In this document: positions 18,100-26,844 of the stretch, in pieces
Position numbering within the stretch: position 1 is the first letter of the stretch
Layout: every line of letters starts with the position of its first letter
Source of the DNA: Bryobacteraceae bacterium
Lineage (GTDB): Bacteria > Acidobacteriota > Terriglobia > Bryobacterales > Bryobacteraceae
Direction of reading: 5' to 3'
Assembly (NCBI GenBank): GCA_019752335.1
Contig: JAIEMJ010000038.1
Span: 176,838 to 240,837, forward strand
Length of the DNA stretch: 64,000 bases
Notes under the pieces: generated by a model
Database searches by the model: none
Seen by the model: the letters and a program-made list of their open reading frames with translations, nothing else
Told to the model about the DNA's origin: nothing
Made by a program: the position numbers and the translations under genes

Positions 18100-19416
18100 A
18101 TGCGACGTCGTGATGCACTCAAGACTCTGGCTCCGGCATTTGTGCCCGCCGCGGCCCTCGGCCTACAGGACAACGTGGCGCCCAGCCGGCGCGTCACCGT
18201 CGGCGTAATCGGCACTGGTAACCAGGGTACCGGCGATATGAAGAACTTCCTGCGCGACGAGCGCGTGCAGGTGGTGGCGGTGTGCGACGTCAATAAGCAG
18301 TCGCCCGGCTATTGGGATGGCGCCGTCGCTGGCCGCGAACCCGCGCGCAATCTCGTCGACTGGCATTACGGGCGCGAGAAGCGCAGCGGCGTCTACAAGG
18401 GTTGCGCCGCCTATGAGGACTACCGCGACGTGCTGCGCCGCACCGACATCGACGCCGTGCTGATCGCCTTACCGGACCACTGGCACTCCATTCCGACCAT
18501 CCAAGCTGCCCGCGCTGGCAAGGACATCTACGGCGAGAAGCCGCTCGCTCTAACCGTCGCCGAAGGGCGGGCCATGGCCGACGCCGTGAAGGACCACAAA
18601 CGCATCTTCCAGTGCGGCAGCCAGCAGCGTTCCGATGTTCGCTTCCGCAAGGCCTGTGAGATCGTCCGCAATGGCGGCATCGGCAAGCTGCATACCGTGC
18701 TCTGCGGCCTGCCCGGCGGCACGCCGGACTTCGGCAAGACGGGTGACCGGCAGGACCCGGAGCCCATTCCCGAAGGCTTCAACTACGATATGTGGCTAGG
18801 GCCTGCGCCCGACGCCCCCTATGCGCCCGGCCGTTGCCACGTGAATTTCCGCTGGATTCTCGACTACTCCGGCGGCCAGATCACCGATTGGGGCGGTCAC
18901 CATCCGGACATCGCGCAATGGGGCATGGGCACCGAACTCAGCGGCCCGATTGCGATTCGCGGCGGGCAAGCGACTTGGGCCCAGGAGAAGCTTTGGAACA
19001 CCGCCACCGATTTTCACTTCGAGGCGATCTACGCGAGCGGCGTGCGCATGGTCTATTCGAGCCGCGTCCGCGGCGGCGTCACGTTTCTGGGTAGCGACGG
19101 CAGCGTCTGGGTGAACCGCGGCGCCATCGAAGCGACGCCGCTCTCGCTGCTCGATTACGAGCCATCGGAGAAAGAGATCCGGCTCTACCGGAGCACGAAT
19201 CACACGCGCAACTTTATTGACTGTGTGCTGTCGCGCAATCCGCCCGTGGCGCCGATTGAGCAGGCACACCGGTCCATCACCATCGCGCACTTGGGCAACA
19301 TCAGCCTGCGGCTGGGCCGCGATTTGCGTTGGGATCCGGAGACCGAGCAGGTGCAGAACGACACGCGCGCCAACGAGATGCTCTCGCGCCCCATGCGCAA
19401 GCCCTGGAAGCTCTAG
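18100..19416 (+). CDS. Gfo/Idh/MocA family oxidoreductase
   Basis: This is a 438-residue NAD(P)-dependent oxidoreductase. The N-terminus MRRRDALKTLAP is a Tat-like signal. A Rossmann domain follows (VTVGVIGTGNQGTGDM, then VVAVCDVN), then the EKPLALT motif near residue 150 typical of the family, then a substrate domain with DWGGHHPDIAQWGMG. It lies 10 bp after the dehydratase gene and probably acts on a related sugar or sugar acid. Its stop overlaps the stop of the convergent methyltransferase gene. Confidence 0.85.
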   Translation: MRRRDALKTLAPAFVPAAALGLQDNVAPSRRVTVGVIGTGNQGTGDMKNFLRDERVQVVAVCDVNKQSPGYWDGAVAGREPARNLVDWHYGREKRSGVYKGCAAYEDYRDVLRRTDIDAVLIALPDHWHSIPTIQAARAGKDIYGEKPLALTVAEGRAMADAVKDHKRIFQCGSQQRSDVRFRKACEIVRNGGIGKLHTVLCGLPGGTPDFGKTGDRQDPEPIPEGFNYDMWLGPAPDAPYAPGRCHVNFRWILDYSGGQITDWGGHHPDIAQWGMGTELSGPIAIRGGQATWAQEKLWNTATDFHFEAIYASGVRMVYSSRVRGGVTFLGSDGSVWVNRGAIEATPLSLLDYEPSEKEIRLYRSTNHTRNFIDCVLSRNPPVAPIEQAHRSITIAHLGNISLRLGRDLRWDPETEQVQNDTRANEMLSRPMRKPWKL

Positions 19417-20135
19417 CCCGGCTTCTCCCACTCCATGATTTGAAAGAAGGGCACGCGGCGATAGCGATCCGCCTTGCGCGGGTCGCCGCCCGTAGGGGGC
19501 GGCTCGGCGAAGTGCCGCAGCTCCAGGCCTTGCGCGAGAAAGAGCGACATGTACGTGCTCAATGGCCGGTGCCAATTCTGAATGCGGATGCCGCGCCAGG
19601 CGACCCAGGTGGCGCGCTCCTCGAGGTAATGGTCAATACAGAAACGCTGCTGGCCATGGCGATCCGTCATCCAGCCGCCGGGCGGGGCGGCGGTGTTGAA
19701 GCTCGTCAGATTCGCGATCAGGAAGGTGCCGCCGGGCCGCAGCACGGACACGATGCGGGCCGTCGCCGCGGCGAGATCGGGAATGTCGATCAGGCTCAAG
19801 TAGCTCACCACCAAGTCCACTGACGCGGGAGGCAAGTCCAGGTCCTCGGCGCGTCCCAGCCGGTAGTCGCCGTGCGGGTCGAGCTCCCGCGCGCGCGTGA
19901 GCAGGGCTTGCGTAGGATCGACGCCGATGGTGGCGATGCCTTCGGGCTGGATCAGGCGGCAGAAGCGGCCCTCGCCGCAGCCCAGGTCGAGCGCGGTGCG
20001 AAAGCCGCGGCCCCGCACCCGGGCGAGCATCGGCGCGTCGAGCACGAACTGGCGTCCGAAGTCGCCATCGTCGCCCAGCGAGGCGATCCATGCCCCAGCG
20101 GATTCGTCCCAACCATTCGATTCACTCTGATTCAT
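19413..20135 (-). CDS. Class I SAM-dependent methyltransferase
   Basis: This 240-residue methyltransferase has motif I ALDLGCGEGRFCRL (about 46-60), the acidic end of strand 2 at IGVDPTQ, the motif II-like LGRAEDLDLP and post-II VVSYLSLIDI, then LRPGGTFLIANL. The C-terminal part (YMSLFLAQGLELRHF) resembles small-molecule methyltransferases of the UbiE-like group. The acceptor is unknown. It is convergent with the Gfo/Idh gene, sharing the terminal CTAG region. Confidence 0.8.
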   Translation of the reverse strand: MNQSESNGWDESAGAWIASLGDDGDFGRQFVLDAPMLARVRGRGFRTALDLGCGEGRFCRLIQPEGIATIGVDPTQALLTRARELDPHGDYRLGRAEDLDLPPASVDLVVSYLSLIDIPDLAAATARIVSVLRPGGTFLIANLTSFNTAAPPGGWMTDRHGQQRFCIDHYLEERATWVAWRGIRIQNWHRPLSTYMSLFLAQGLELRHFAEPPPTGGDPRKADRYRRVPFFQIMEWEKPG

Positions 20136-20967
20136 TGACGGATCAATTCAGTAACACCGCCGCATCATCGCGTTGGTTATCTTCGAGACGATCCACAACT
20201 CAATCCTAACAAGCAGCATCATGTCCAGCAAATCAGGGGGCTGGCAGGGACCACCTGGAATTATTGATCCTCACGCGCGCTCGGTTGGACGCGCCGTATC
20301 TCGAAAGCCAACCTCTCACTGGCACGTCCGCGATGATTAGGCGCCGGTGGGCGGCTCCCAGTCGGCGGGGCGGCCGAGGTTGATGTTGATGGCCTACTTC
20401 CGGGCGGGGCCCGTGAATTGGTGTCCCCGGTTTGACGCGGAACTGCTTGAGGGGGCGAGCTTTAAGTTGTTCCTGCGGTACTTGGAGAACAACCGTGCGC
20501 CTCGGCGCGTTGAAACCCCGCGGGTGAGAGACCCGCACCAGGAGGTCGTCGGGTATGCCCGGGAAGCTAGCGAGCGGCTGAGTCCGGTAACGGGCTTGGT
20601 CGAAGCCTCGTGACAAAGCCTGTCTTTCAGGATAGGTGAGCGAGTTGGTAGGCCGTAACGTGAGTGAAGCTTGAGCAGGCCTCGAAACGTAAGATGTGGA
20701 TGCCGACCGAGCGGTTTTAAGGGAAGGCCAGCGCGATAGGGGAAGAAGCCCGGTGCGGGAGCGCACCATTTCATCACCCGAAAGCACCTTATCGATCCAC
20801 CGGGGTAGTGAGCACGGCATGTCAACAAAGGGTAGCAACGTAAAAGAGGGACGCCCCAGCCGGCGTAGTAAGTCGTGGAAAGCACGGCGAGCGGGCTGGG
20901 GTCTCGGACAGGGTCGTAAGAGCGAGGAAGTGGAGTAACGTTCACGGAGCAAAGGACCCTGACTTCA

Positions 20968-21220
20968 GGCAAGGCGAGGTGCGTGACCAACTAAACAGCT
21001 TACTGCAAGGTTGGTCGCAATATTTCGGATACGGGAGTATTTCGGATACGGGAGTTTGGCGAAGGCCTACGGACTGGTAAACCACCACGTTGAGGAGCGG
21101 GTGCGGCATTTCCTGCGGCGGCGCCATAAGGTCCGCCAAGGAGCCACGCGGCGGTTTCCGAAAGAATACATTTTCGGGCCGCTGGGGGTAAAACTGCGGC
21201 GCCGGCCACCGCTGGCGTGA
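20968..21220 (+). pseudogene. Remnant of intron reverse transcriptase C-terminus
   Basis: The last ~75 codons of a group II intron-encoded protein remain. The order is VRDQLNSLLQGWSQYFGYGS, then LAKAYGLVNHHVEERVRHF, then LRRRHKVRQGATRRF, ending LRRRPPLA and stop. All reverse transcriptase blocks are missing. A 17-bp tandem duplication at 21021-21054 shifts the frame inside the YFGYGS motif, so even this tail cannot be read through. Confidence 0.85.
21021..21054 (+). repeat. 17-bp tandem duplication within the RT remnant
   Basis: The unit TATTTCGGATACGGGAG occurs twice with no gap. One copy restores the family reading QYFGYGSLAKAY, so the second is an added duplication. Seventeen is not a multiple of three, hence the frameshift. 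Confidence 0.95.
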
Positions 21221-21402
21221 GCCTGTCGGGAAGACTGTCGGAAAGCCGGATGCGGGAAATCCGCAAGTCCGGTTTGATGAGCGGGGAAAGGAAACGGGCG
21301 CTCCGCGCACCGCGCCTTTCCTCGACTCTACCGGTGCGAGCCGGTTTGGCGCGGAAGTACAAATGGTCCAGCGCGGCGGCGCATTGCGCGGGTCACTACG
21401 AT

Positions 21403-21783
21403 GGTGGGTTACCGTGTATAACCGGGTTCGCGGGTGGCGGCAGTCCGGGGGGAGCCCAGTCAGCGGGGAACCGGGCGGGGTAATCTGAGGTTCTTTCGTG
21501 AGGGTTGGACCTCACCCGCTCTTGCCCCGTCGCCTACCGCTCAAGCTCCCCTAAGTCACCCAGAAAACTTGTCGCCCTACCCACGGCCTTCCGGCCGAAT
21601 ACCCCAGCTTGCGCACTCACGTACCCCTTTTCGCGGTACGGTCACTTTTCCATGAAACGACCGGCACCCGGACCTAGAGCTTTTCGGGGTGCCAGTCAGG
21701 CCATGAAACCAGTCAGGCCATGAAATCCTGCGCGATAGATCTCATGCCGCACCCGATTCGGTTCGACGCGACCGCGCGTAACG
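21403..21783. other. Non-coding stretch with a 17-bp tandem repeat
   Basis: No gene is recognised. At 21692-21725 the unit CCAGTCAGGCCATGAAA is present twice, head to tail. The rest is GC-rich sequence between the transposase remnant and the first kinase gene. Confidence 0.6.
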
Positions 21784-24066
21784 CTATTTCCCGGCCGGCA
21801 CTTTCCGTTGCAGTTCGTCGGCGAAGTTCAGCAGGAAGGTCACGTGGCTCTGCTGCGGCGTTTCCACCGGCACAAGCGCGGCGACCCGTTTTCCGTCCGG
21901 TGCCAGATCGAAGTTGGTGCCGCGGGTTGGACCGAGGTCGGCGAGCCGTTTGTCGGACCACAGGCGCGGCTTTTCCGGAACAAAGGAATCCGTCTTCGCA
22001 CTGTATGTGGCCACCATAATCCGGTTGTCCTCGTTTCGGAACAACAGTTCGTGCCCGTTGCGCGACCAGACCGGACTGCCGCCTCCCGCGTTCGAGATCT
22101 GCCACTTTCCCCCCTTGTCCGGGAAGGCGCGCACGTAAACCTCATACTTCCCCGACTCGTTCGAAGAATAGGCCAGCCAGCGGCCATCTGGAGAGAAGGC
22201 GGGACCGAACTCGTCCGCCGGAGTTTGCAGGAAGTTCTCGGGCTTTCCGGCCCGCAGTCCCGAGGCGTCGCTTTCGATTCTTACCGTCGAAACACCATAC
22301 GGTTTTACCGTCGAAACCTGGCCCGTGTATGCGAGCCGCGTTCCATCGGGCGTAAAGCAATATGGAGACGAAGCGTTAGCCAGCTCCAACAGCCGTTGGG
22401 GCTGGCCGGCCCCGTCGGAGCGGAGATAAGAGATGTTTCTGTCGCCGCCAATCGCAAGGTAGCGGCCGTCGGGACTCCACGCCATGGCAGGCCCGGCGGA
22501 AGCCAAACGCGTCATGGTGTCGCGCCGGGCTTCATAAACAGACAGGTCTTGCCCGTTAAACAGTGCCAGGCGCTGACCGTCCGGCGATAAGCGTGGGTAA
22601 CGGTAGAGGCCTGGCTTAGCCAGCAGTGGCTCGGTCTTGCCGGCGGCGTCCAGCCATTGCACAGTGACCAGAGTTCCTTGCGCCTGTCCGGTCCCGATGT
22701 ATACCAGTGTTCCGTTTCGGGCAAAATCGAACCGTGCGACATCCTGCAGCACCGGAGTCGGGGTTCCGTGCACCTCCAGCTTACCGGGATCGAACGGCAC
22801 GGCAAACAGGGTCCCTCCGTTGAGGTAGACCAGGTACCCCGTCTCGTCCGACGCAGGAAGGTATCTGCCAAAAGTGCCTCCGTGGACCAGCGTCGTCCGG
22901 CGCTGGTCCGCCAGGGAAACTACTTCAATATTGCCATTAGCTGGATTGGCCATATCGAGTGCTGTCCCGGTAAACGAAGTGAACAGGACCGCTTTGCCTC
23001 CCGGCAAAATCTGCGGCGAGCGGTGCGCGGCCTCACCTGGCGCCTTGTTTGTCACCGGTGTGCGCGCTCCCCCCGCGGAGGGGATCCGCGTCAGTGCCGA
23101 CAATCCGCCAAGCGCCGCGATGATGTTCCCGTCCTCGCCCCAACTACCGCCGGCTGAGGCCACCCGCCCAGCGTCGGAAAGGTCCACGGCGGCACCGCCC
23201 GCCACGGAAATCTTCTTCAGCTTTCCCGAGGCGAAGAACGCCAACCACTCTCCGTCCGGCGAGAAAAAGGGAAGGGACGCCCCTTCCGTACCGGCCAGTT
23301 CGGCGGCGGAGGGCTGGTCCAGCCTGCGAGTGAAGAGCTTGTTCCGCGAAATCCAGGCAATCCGCGCCCCGTCGGGAGAGAGGATCGGTACGGAGCGGCC
23401 GAGCGACACGTCCGGCCCCAGATCGACATCCAGGCGGACTAGCGGTTTGAGTGCGGCGGGCCGCGTCGCGCGGTACAACACGCAGCCGAAGGCAAAGATA
23501 TCGCTCCGTGCGTCGGCTTCCTTGCCATTCAACTGTTCCGGGGACATATATTGCAGGGTGCCGGTGATCTGCCCCTGCGCCGTTATGGCCGCCTGGATCG
23601 TGACGTCGTCCGGACCAAGCCCCGTCGGCTGCTGTTTCGCCAGGCCGAAGTCGAGGAGTTTCAAGACCCCGCTCTTCGGCACCATCACGTTCGCGGGCTT
23701 CAGATCCCGATGCGTAAAGCCCTTCCGGTGCGCGGCATCCAGGGCATCGAGGATCAATCCCGCCTGCGCGACGGCCTTCTCCACCGGCAGCGGCCCGGTC
23801 AGCGGAACGCCGTCGATGAACTCCATCACGATGTAGTTCGGTCCAACATTGTGGATATGGCAGATATTCGGGTGATTGAACGCGGCCATCGCCCGCGCTT
23901 CCTGCTTGAACCGCGCCGTGAACTCCGCCTTCGACACCTTCAGCGCGACATCGCGGTCGAGTTCCGTATCGCGAGCCTTCCAAACCTCGCCCATGCCGCC
24001 TTCGCCCAGCTTCGAAAGAAGCTGATAGCGGTCGACGAATTTATCGCCGGGTTTCAGTGGTTCCAT
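21784..24066 (-). CDS. Ser/Thr kinase-propeller protein lacking the kinase C-lobe end
   Basis: The N-lobe and catalytic loop match the neighbouring kinase almost exactly: LGEGGMGEVW, VALKV lysine, HRDLKPANV, DFGLAK and YMSPEQLNGK. The kinase then stops after FAFGCVLY and joins, in frame at about 23472, to a TolB/WD40-like propeller (SPDGARIAWIS and repeated SPDG blades). The neighbour has about 75 further kinase residues plus a membrane helix at this point, so helices G-I and the anchor have been deleted. The product of about 760 residues would be soluble, and its kinase activity is doubtful. The ATG at 24066 matches the neighbour's start; a GTG at 24081 is possible. Confidence 0.8.
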   Translation of the reverse strand: MEPLKPGDKFVDRYQLLSKLGEGGMGEVWKARDTELDRDVALKVSKAEFTARFKQEARAMAAFNHPNICHIHNVGPNYIVMEFIDGVPLTGPLPVEKAVAQAGLILDALDAAHRKGFTHRDLKPANVMVPKSGVLKLLDFGLAKQQPTGLGPDDVTIQAAITAQGQITGTLQYMSPEQLNGKEADARSDIFAFGCVLYRATRPAALKPLVRLDVDLGPDVSLGRSVPILSPDGARIAWISRNKLFTRRLDQPSAAELAGTEGASLPFFSPDGEWLAFFASGKLKKISVAGGAAVDLSDAGRVASAGGSWGEDGNIIAALGGLSALTRIPSAGGARTPVTNKAPGEAAHRSPQILPGGKAVLFTSFTGTALDMANPANGNIEVVSLADQRRTTLVHGGTFGRYLPASDETGYLVYLNGGTLFAVPFDPGKLEVHGTPTPVLQDVARFDFARNGTLVYIGTGQAQGTLVTVQWLDAAGKTEPLLAKPGLYRYPRLSPDGQRLALFNGQDLSVYEARRDTMTRLASAGPAMAWSPDGRYLAIGGDRNISYLRSDGAGQPQRLLELANASSPYCFTPDGTRLAYTGQVSTVKPYGVSTVRIESDASGLRAGKPENFLQTPADEFGPAFSPDGRWLAYSSNESGKYEVYVRAFPDKGGKWQISNAGGGSPVWSRNGHELLFRNEDNRIMVATYSAKTDSFVPEKPRLWSDKRLADLGPTRGTNFDLAPDGKRVAALVPVETPQQSHVTFLLNFADELQRKVPAGK

Positions 24067-24084
24067 TGCTGTCTGCGGCACCCT

Positions 24085-26757
24085 TTATCTCACGGGCGCG
24101 CGGCGCTTCAGCGCCTCAAACCAATTCTGTACCACGACGATCTCACGAATGTCCGCCAGGGCTGCACTGCGGACCATGACAAAACGTCCATCCGGGAGAA
24201 TATCGTAGTCCTGGCCGCCGTTGCTGTTGTTGCCCGCATACTGCCACTCCTCGCCTGCCGGGCCCTTCGTACGCAGGTCGAACAGGGGCACAGGCTTCCC
24301 CAACCGGAGTGACGCTCCGTTCGGCGTCACGCTCGCAGCCATCGCCTTCTTTTGCGAGCCGCCGCTGCTTCCATCCAGAGCGTAGCCGTGGAAGAAAAGC
24401 TCTTTGCCGTCACTCCGCCAGACCGGACCGTCTCCGCCCCCGGTGGAAACCTCGAGGCGCTCGCCCTGAGGATACTGCTGGAGGTACACCTCGTTTCGTC
24501 CGGATTCACGGGAGTCATACGCCAGCCATTTGCCGTCAGGTGAGAACCTGGGATTTTTCGCCTGGCCCTGAATAAACGCCTGGTTGGGCGGGTTCTCACC
24601 CGGCGTGAGTATCCAGATATGCGTCTCGCTACCATTCTGAACCGTGTAAGCAAACCGCCTGCCGTCGGGTGACCAGGCAAAATTCCTAAGAAACTGCACA
24701 CCACGCTGCATAGGAATCAGCACTTGCTCGCCGCCATCCGGCTTCCGGAGAAAGACCCCGGTGACGTTGTTCCTGCTGGAGAAGGTGGTCAGCGAACGGC
24801 TGTCGGGATGCCACGCTATCCCTCGGTCGCGACCGTCCTGGGTGCGCTTCACGGTACTCCCTCGCTCCAGATCATAAACGTACACTTCGTTATTCACGAG
24901 ATAAGCGATGGAGCGGCCATCGGGAGAACCGCGTGGCTTGTCGACGTTGGCGGGCGGTAGTGCCAGTGGCCGGAACGTCCCGTCCCGGCCAACCAGGCCA
25001 AGTGTTCCCGCAGTATCTACGGCAGGCAGGTACGCGAACGTGCCATTACGGGAAATTGCGATCTCCGGAAGGGCGAGGGGGGTGGCCGGGCGGTCGTAAC
25101 GAATCTGCTCTCCGAGGGGAACCGAAGGGCCGGTAACGGTCAGGCTCCCGGTGTCGAAAGGAGCGATGAAGATTTCTCCGTTCCGTTGGAAAATGAGATG
25201 CCCGCTGCTCAGGGCGAAGGGGTCGCGGGCGTTTTCAAGCACCACAGTGCGCTTCCCGGAATCGGGCCATACAGCCTCGACTCGGTTCGTGGTGCCGCCA
25301 ATGCCGACGGCGAAAAGCACCGCGCGGCTGCCGGGCACCAGCGCGGGTTGACCATGAGACCGCTCACCCCGCGCCGCATCGCGCGTTGTGAGCGGCGTAA
25401 CGGCGCCACTCTCCGCTGACACCCGGTAAAGACCAGTACCATTTGTGCTAAAGAGGATGGTGTTGTCTTCAGACCAAACGCCGAAGGCGTCCGTCGACCC
25501 ATTCACAGCTTTCTCCGCCAAAGTCACGGTGTTCCCCCCGGACAGGGAGATTTTTTTAAGGTCACTGCCGGCGAAAAAAGCGACCCAACTGCCATCGGGC
25601 GAGAAAAATGGCTGCCTGGCTCCCTCAGTCCCGGGGAGATCGCGCACTTCGAGGGAGTCTAAGCGCCGCAGTTGCAAGTGCACCTGCGCGTCCAGCCCAG
25701 GCTGGCCACCCTGGGTGGCGGCAACCCCCGCCACGTATACGAGTTGAGTTCCATCCGGCGAGATTGCCAGGGATCGCGTGGGGGTCCCGGGAATGACAAC
25801 GGGACTTTGGGCCGGCACCACTACCGACAGGCTCGTGGGAGCCGTTTGGAGGGGGGCTCGTCCTGCCCAGGCCCACAGTGCCACAGCCGCCACCAGCGCA
25901 AACAGCGCGGCAACACCCGGCCATAGCCACTTGAGGCGCGGGGGCAACGGCGACGCAGCAACCGTTGTCTCCATGGCCCAAAGCATCGCTGTCTTAGCGT
26001 CCCGCGCCGTCTGGAAGCGATCGTCAGGATCTTTGGCGAGGCACTTGCGGATCACGCGATCCAGAGGCGGCGCAGTCGTCAGCGGTTCCGGCTCGCGCTC
26101 CATGATCGCCGCGATCACGCTGGCCGCGGTCGAACCTCCGAACGCCTTCTTACCGCTCAGCATTTCGTACAGCACACAGCCGAACGCGAAGATGTCGCTG
26201 CGGGCGTCGGCGTCTTTGCCGTTCAACTGCTCCGGCGACATGTATTGCAACGTCCCGGTGATCTGTCCCGGCGCCGTCATGGCCGCCTGGATCGTGACGT
26301 CGTCCGGACCAAGCCCCGTCGGCTGCTGTTTCGCCAGGCCGAAGTCGAGGAGTTTCAAGACCCCGCTCTTCGGCACCATCACGTTCGCCGGCTTCAGATC
26401 CCGATGCGTAAAGCCCTTCCGGTGCGCGGCGTCGAGCGCGTCGAGAATCAATCCCGCCTGCGCGACTGCTTTCTCCACCGGGAGCGGGCCCGTGAGGGAA
26501 ACGCCATCGATGAACTCCATGACGATGTAGTTCGGCCCGACGTCGTGGATATGGCAGATGTTCGGGTGATTAAACGCCGCCATCGCCCGCGCTTCCTGCT
26601 TGAACCGCGCCGTAAACTCAGCCTTCGAAACCTTCAGCGCAACGTCGCGATCCAGTTCCGTATCGCGAGCCTTCCAAACCTCGCCCATGCCACCTTCGCC
26701 CAGCTTCGAAAGAAGTTGGTAGCGGTTGCCGAGTTTATCGCCGATCTTCAGGTCCAC
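24085..26757 (-). CDS. PknB-type Ser/Thr kinase with propeller sensor
   Basis: This is an 890-residue transmembrane kinase. The kinase domain (about 13-265) has LGEGGMGEVW, K42 in VALKV, HRDLKPAN (118-125), DFG (138-140), APE-type MSPEQ and the closing CLAKDPDDRF. One membrane helix lies at about 276-297. The C-terminal 570 residues form a TolB/WD40-like propeller with repeated SPDG motifs, presumably outside the membrane as a sensor. The start is GTG. It lies just upstream of the shortened paralogue in the same direction; their N-terminal DNA is nearly identical, so they arose by tandem duplication. The ligand and phosphorylated targets are unknown. Confidence 0.88.
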   Translation of the reverse strand: MDLKIGDKLGNRYQLLSKLGEGGMGEVWKARDTELDRDVALKVSKAEFTARFKQEARAMAAFNHPNICHIHDVGPNYIVMEFIDGVSLTGPLPVEKAVAQAGLILDALDAAHRKGFTHRDLKPANVMVPKSGVLKLLDFGLAKQQPTGLGPDDVTIQAAMTAPGQITGTLQYMSPEQLNGKDADARSDIFAFGCVLYEMLSGKKAFGGSTAASVIAAIMEREPEPLTTAPPLDRVIRKCLAKDPDDRFQTARDAKTAMLWAMETTVAASPLPPRLKWLWPGVAALFALVAAVALWAWAGRAPLQTAPTSLSVVVPAQSPVVIPGTPTRSLAISPDGTQLVYVAGVAATQGGQPGLDAQVHLQLRRLDSLEVRDLPGTEGARQPFFSPDGSWVAFFAGSDLKKISLSGGNTVTLAEKAVNGSTDAFGVWSEDNTILFSTNGTGLYRVSAESGAVTPLTTRDAARGERSHGQPALVPGSRAVLFAVGIGGTTNRVEAVWPDSGKRTVVLENARDPFALSSGHLIFQRNGEIFIAPFDTGSLTVTGPSVPLGEQIRYDRPATPLALPEIAISRNGTFAYLPAVDTAGTLGLVGRDGTFRPLALPPANVDKPRGSPDGRSIAYLVNNEVYVYDLERGSTVKRTQDGRDRGIAWHPDSRSLTTFSSRNNVTGVFLRKPDGGEQVLIPMQRGVQFLRNFAWSPDGRRFAYTVQNGSETHIWILTPGENPPNQAFIQGQAKNPRFSPDGKWLAYDSRESGRNEVYLQQYPQGERLEVSTGGGDGPVWRSDGKELFFHGYALDGSSGGSQKKAMAASVTPNGASLRLGKPVPLFDLRTKGPAGEEWQYAGNNSNGGQDYDILPDGRFVMVRSAALADIREIVVVQNWFEALKRRAPVR

Positions 26758-26844
26758 TGGAACCTATTTTCCCACCGGCGCTCATGCCACCGTCGCCGGG
26801 TCTCCTGATGATCCTTATTGTGAGCCATGGATTTGGGTGCATGG

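Larger units (their letters stand above)
20495..21331 (+). mobile_element. Degenerate group II intron, 837 bp
   Basis: The 5' end GTGCG plus the following GAAACC...GGGTGAGAGACCC stretch is typical of bacterial group II intron domain I. Domain V is visible at about 21243-21276, with an AGC triad at 21244-21246 and paired arms GCCGGA / TCCGGT around a GAAA-type tip. Domain VI at about 21279-21331 pairs GGGGAAAGG with CCTTTCCTC and leaves an unpaired A near the 3' end, which is CTCTAC. Most of the reverse transcriptase is deleted; only its C-terminal end remains. The RNA may still fold, but it could splice only with a maturase supplied in trans. Confidence 0.85.
20410..21402 (+). pseudogene. RAYT/Y1-type transposase remnant split by an intron
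   Basis: Two coding pieces belong together. The first ends ...FKLFLRYLENN at 20494. The second starts at 21332. If 20495-21331 is removed, the reading becomes LRYLENN-P-VRAGLARKYKWSSAAAHC, which is the conserved C-terminal signature of REP-associated tyrosine transposases (RYxxxNPVRAGL, then WSSA). The N-terminal HUH part (NHVHL) is absent, so the gene was already truncated. The codon for Pro is rebuilt exactly from one base before and two bases after the intron, which fixes both splice points. Confidence 0.75.

Noticed and set aside
20233..20990. Long minus-strand open frames across the intron
   Set aside because: They lie over structured group II intron RNA and have no protein-like pattern or family match.
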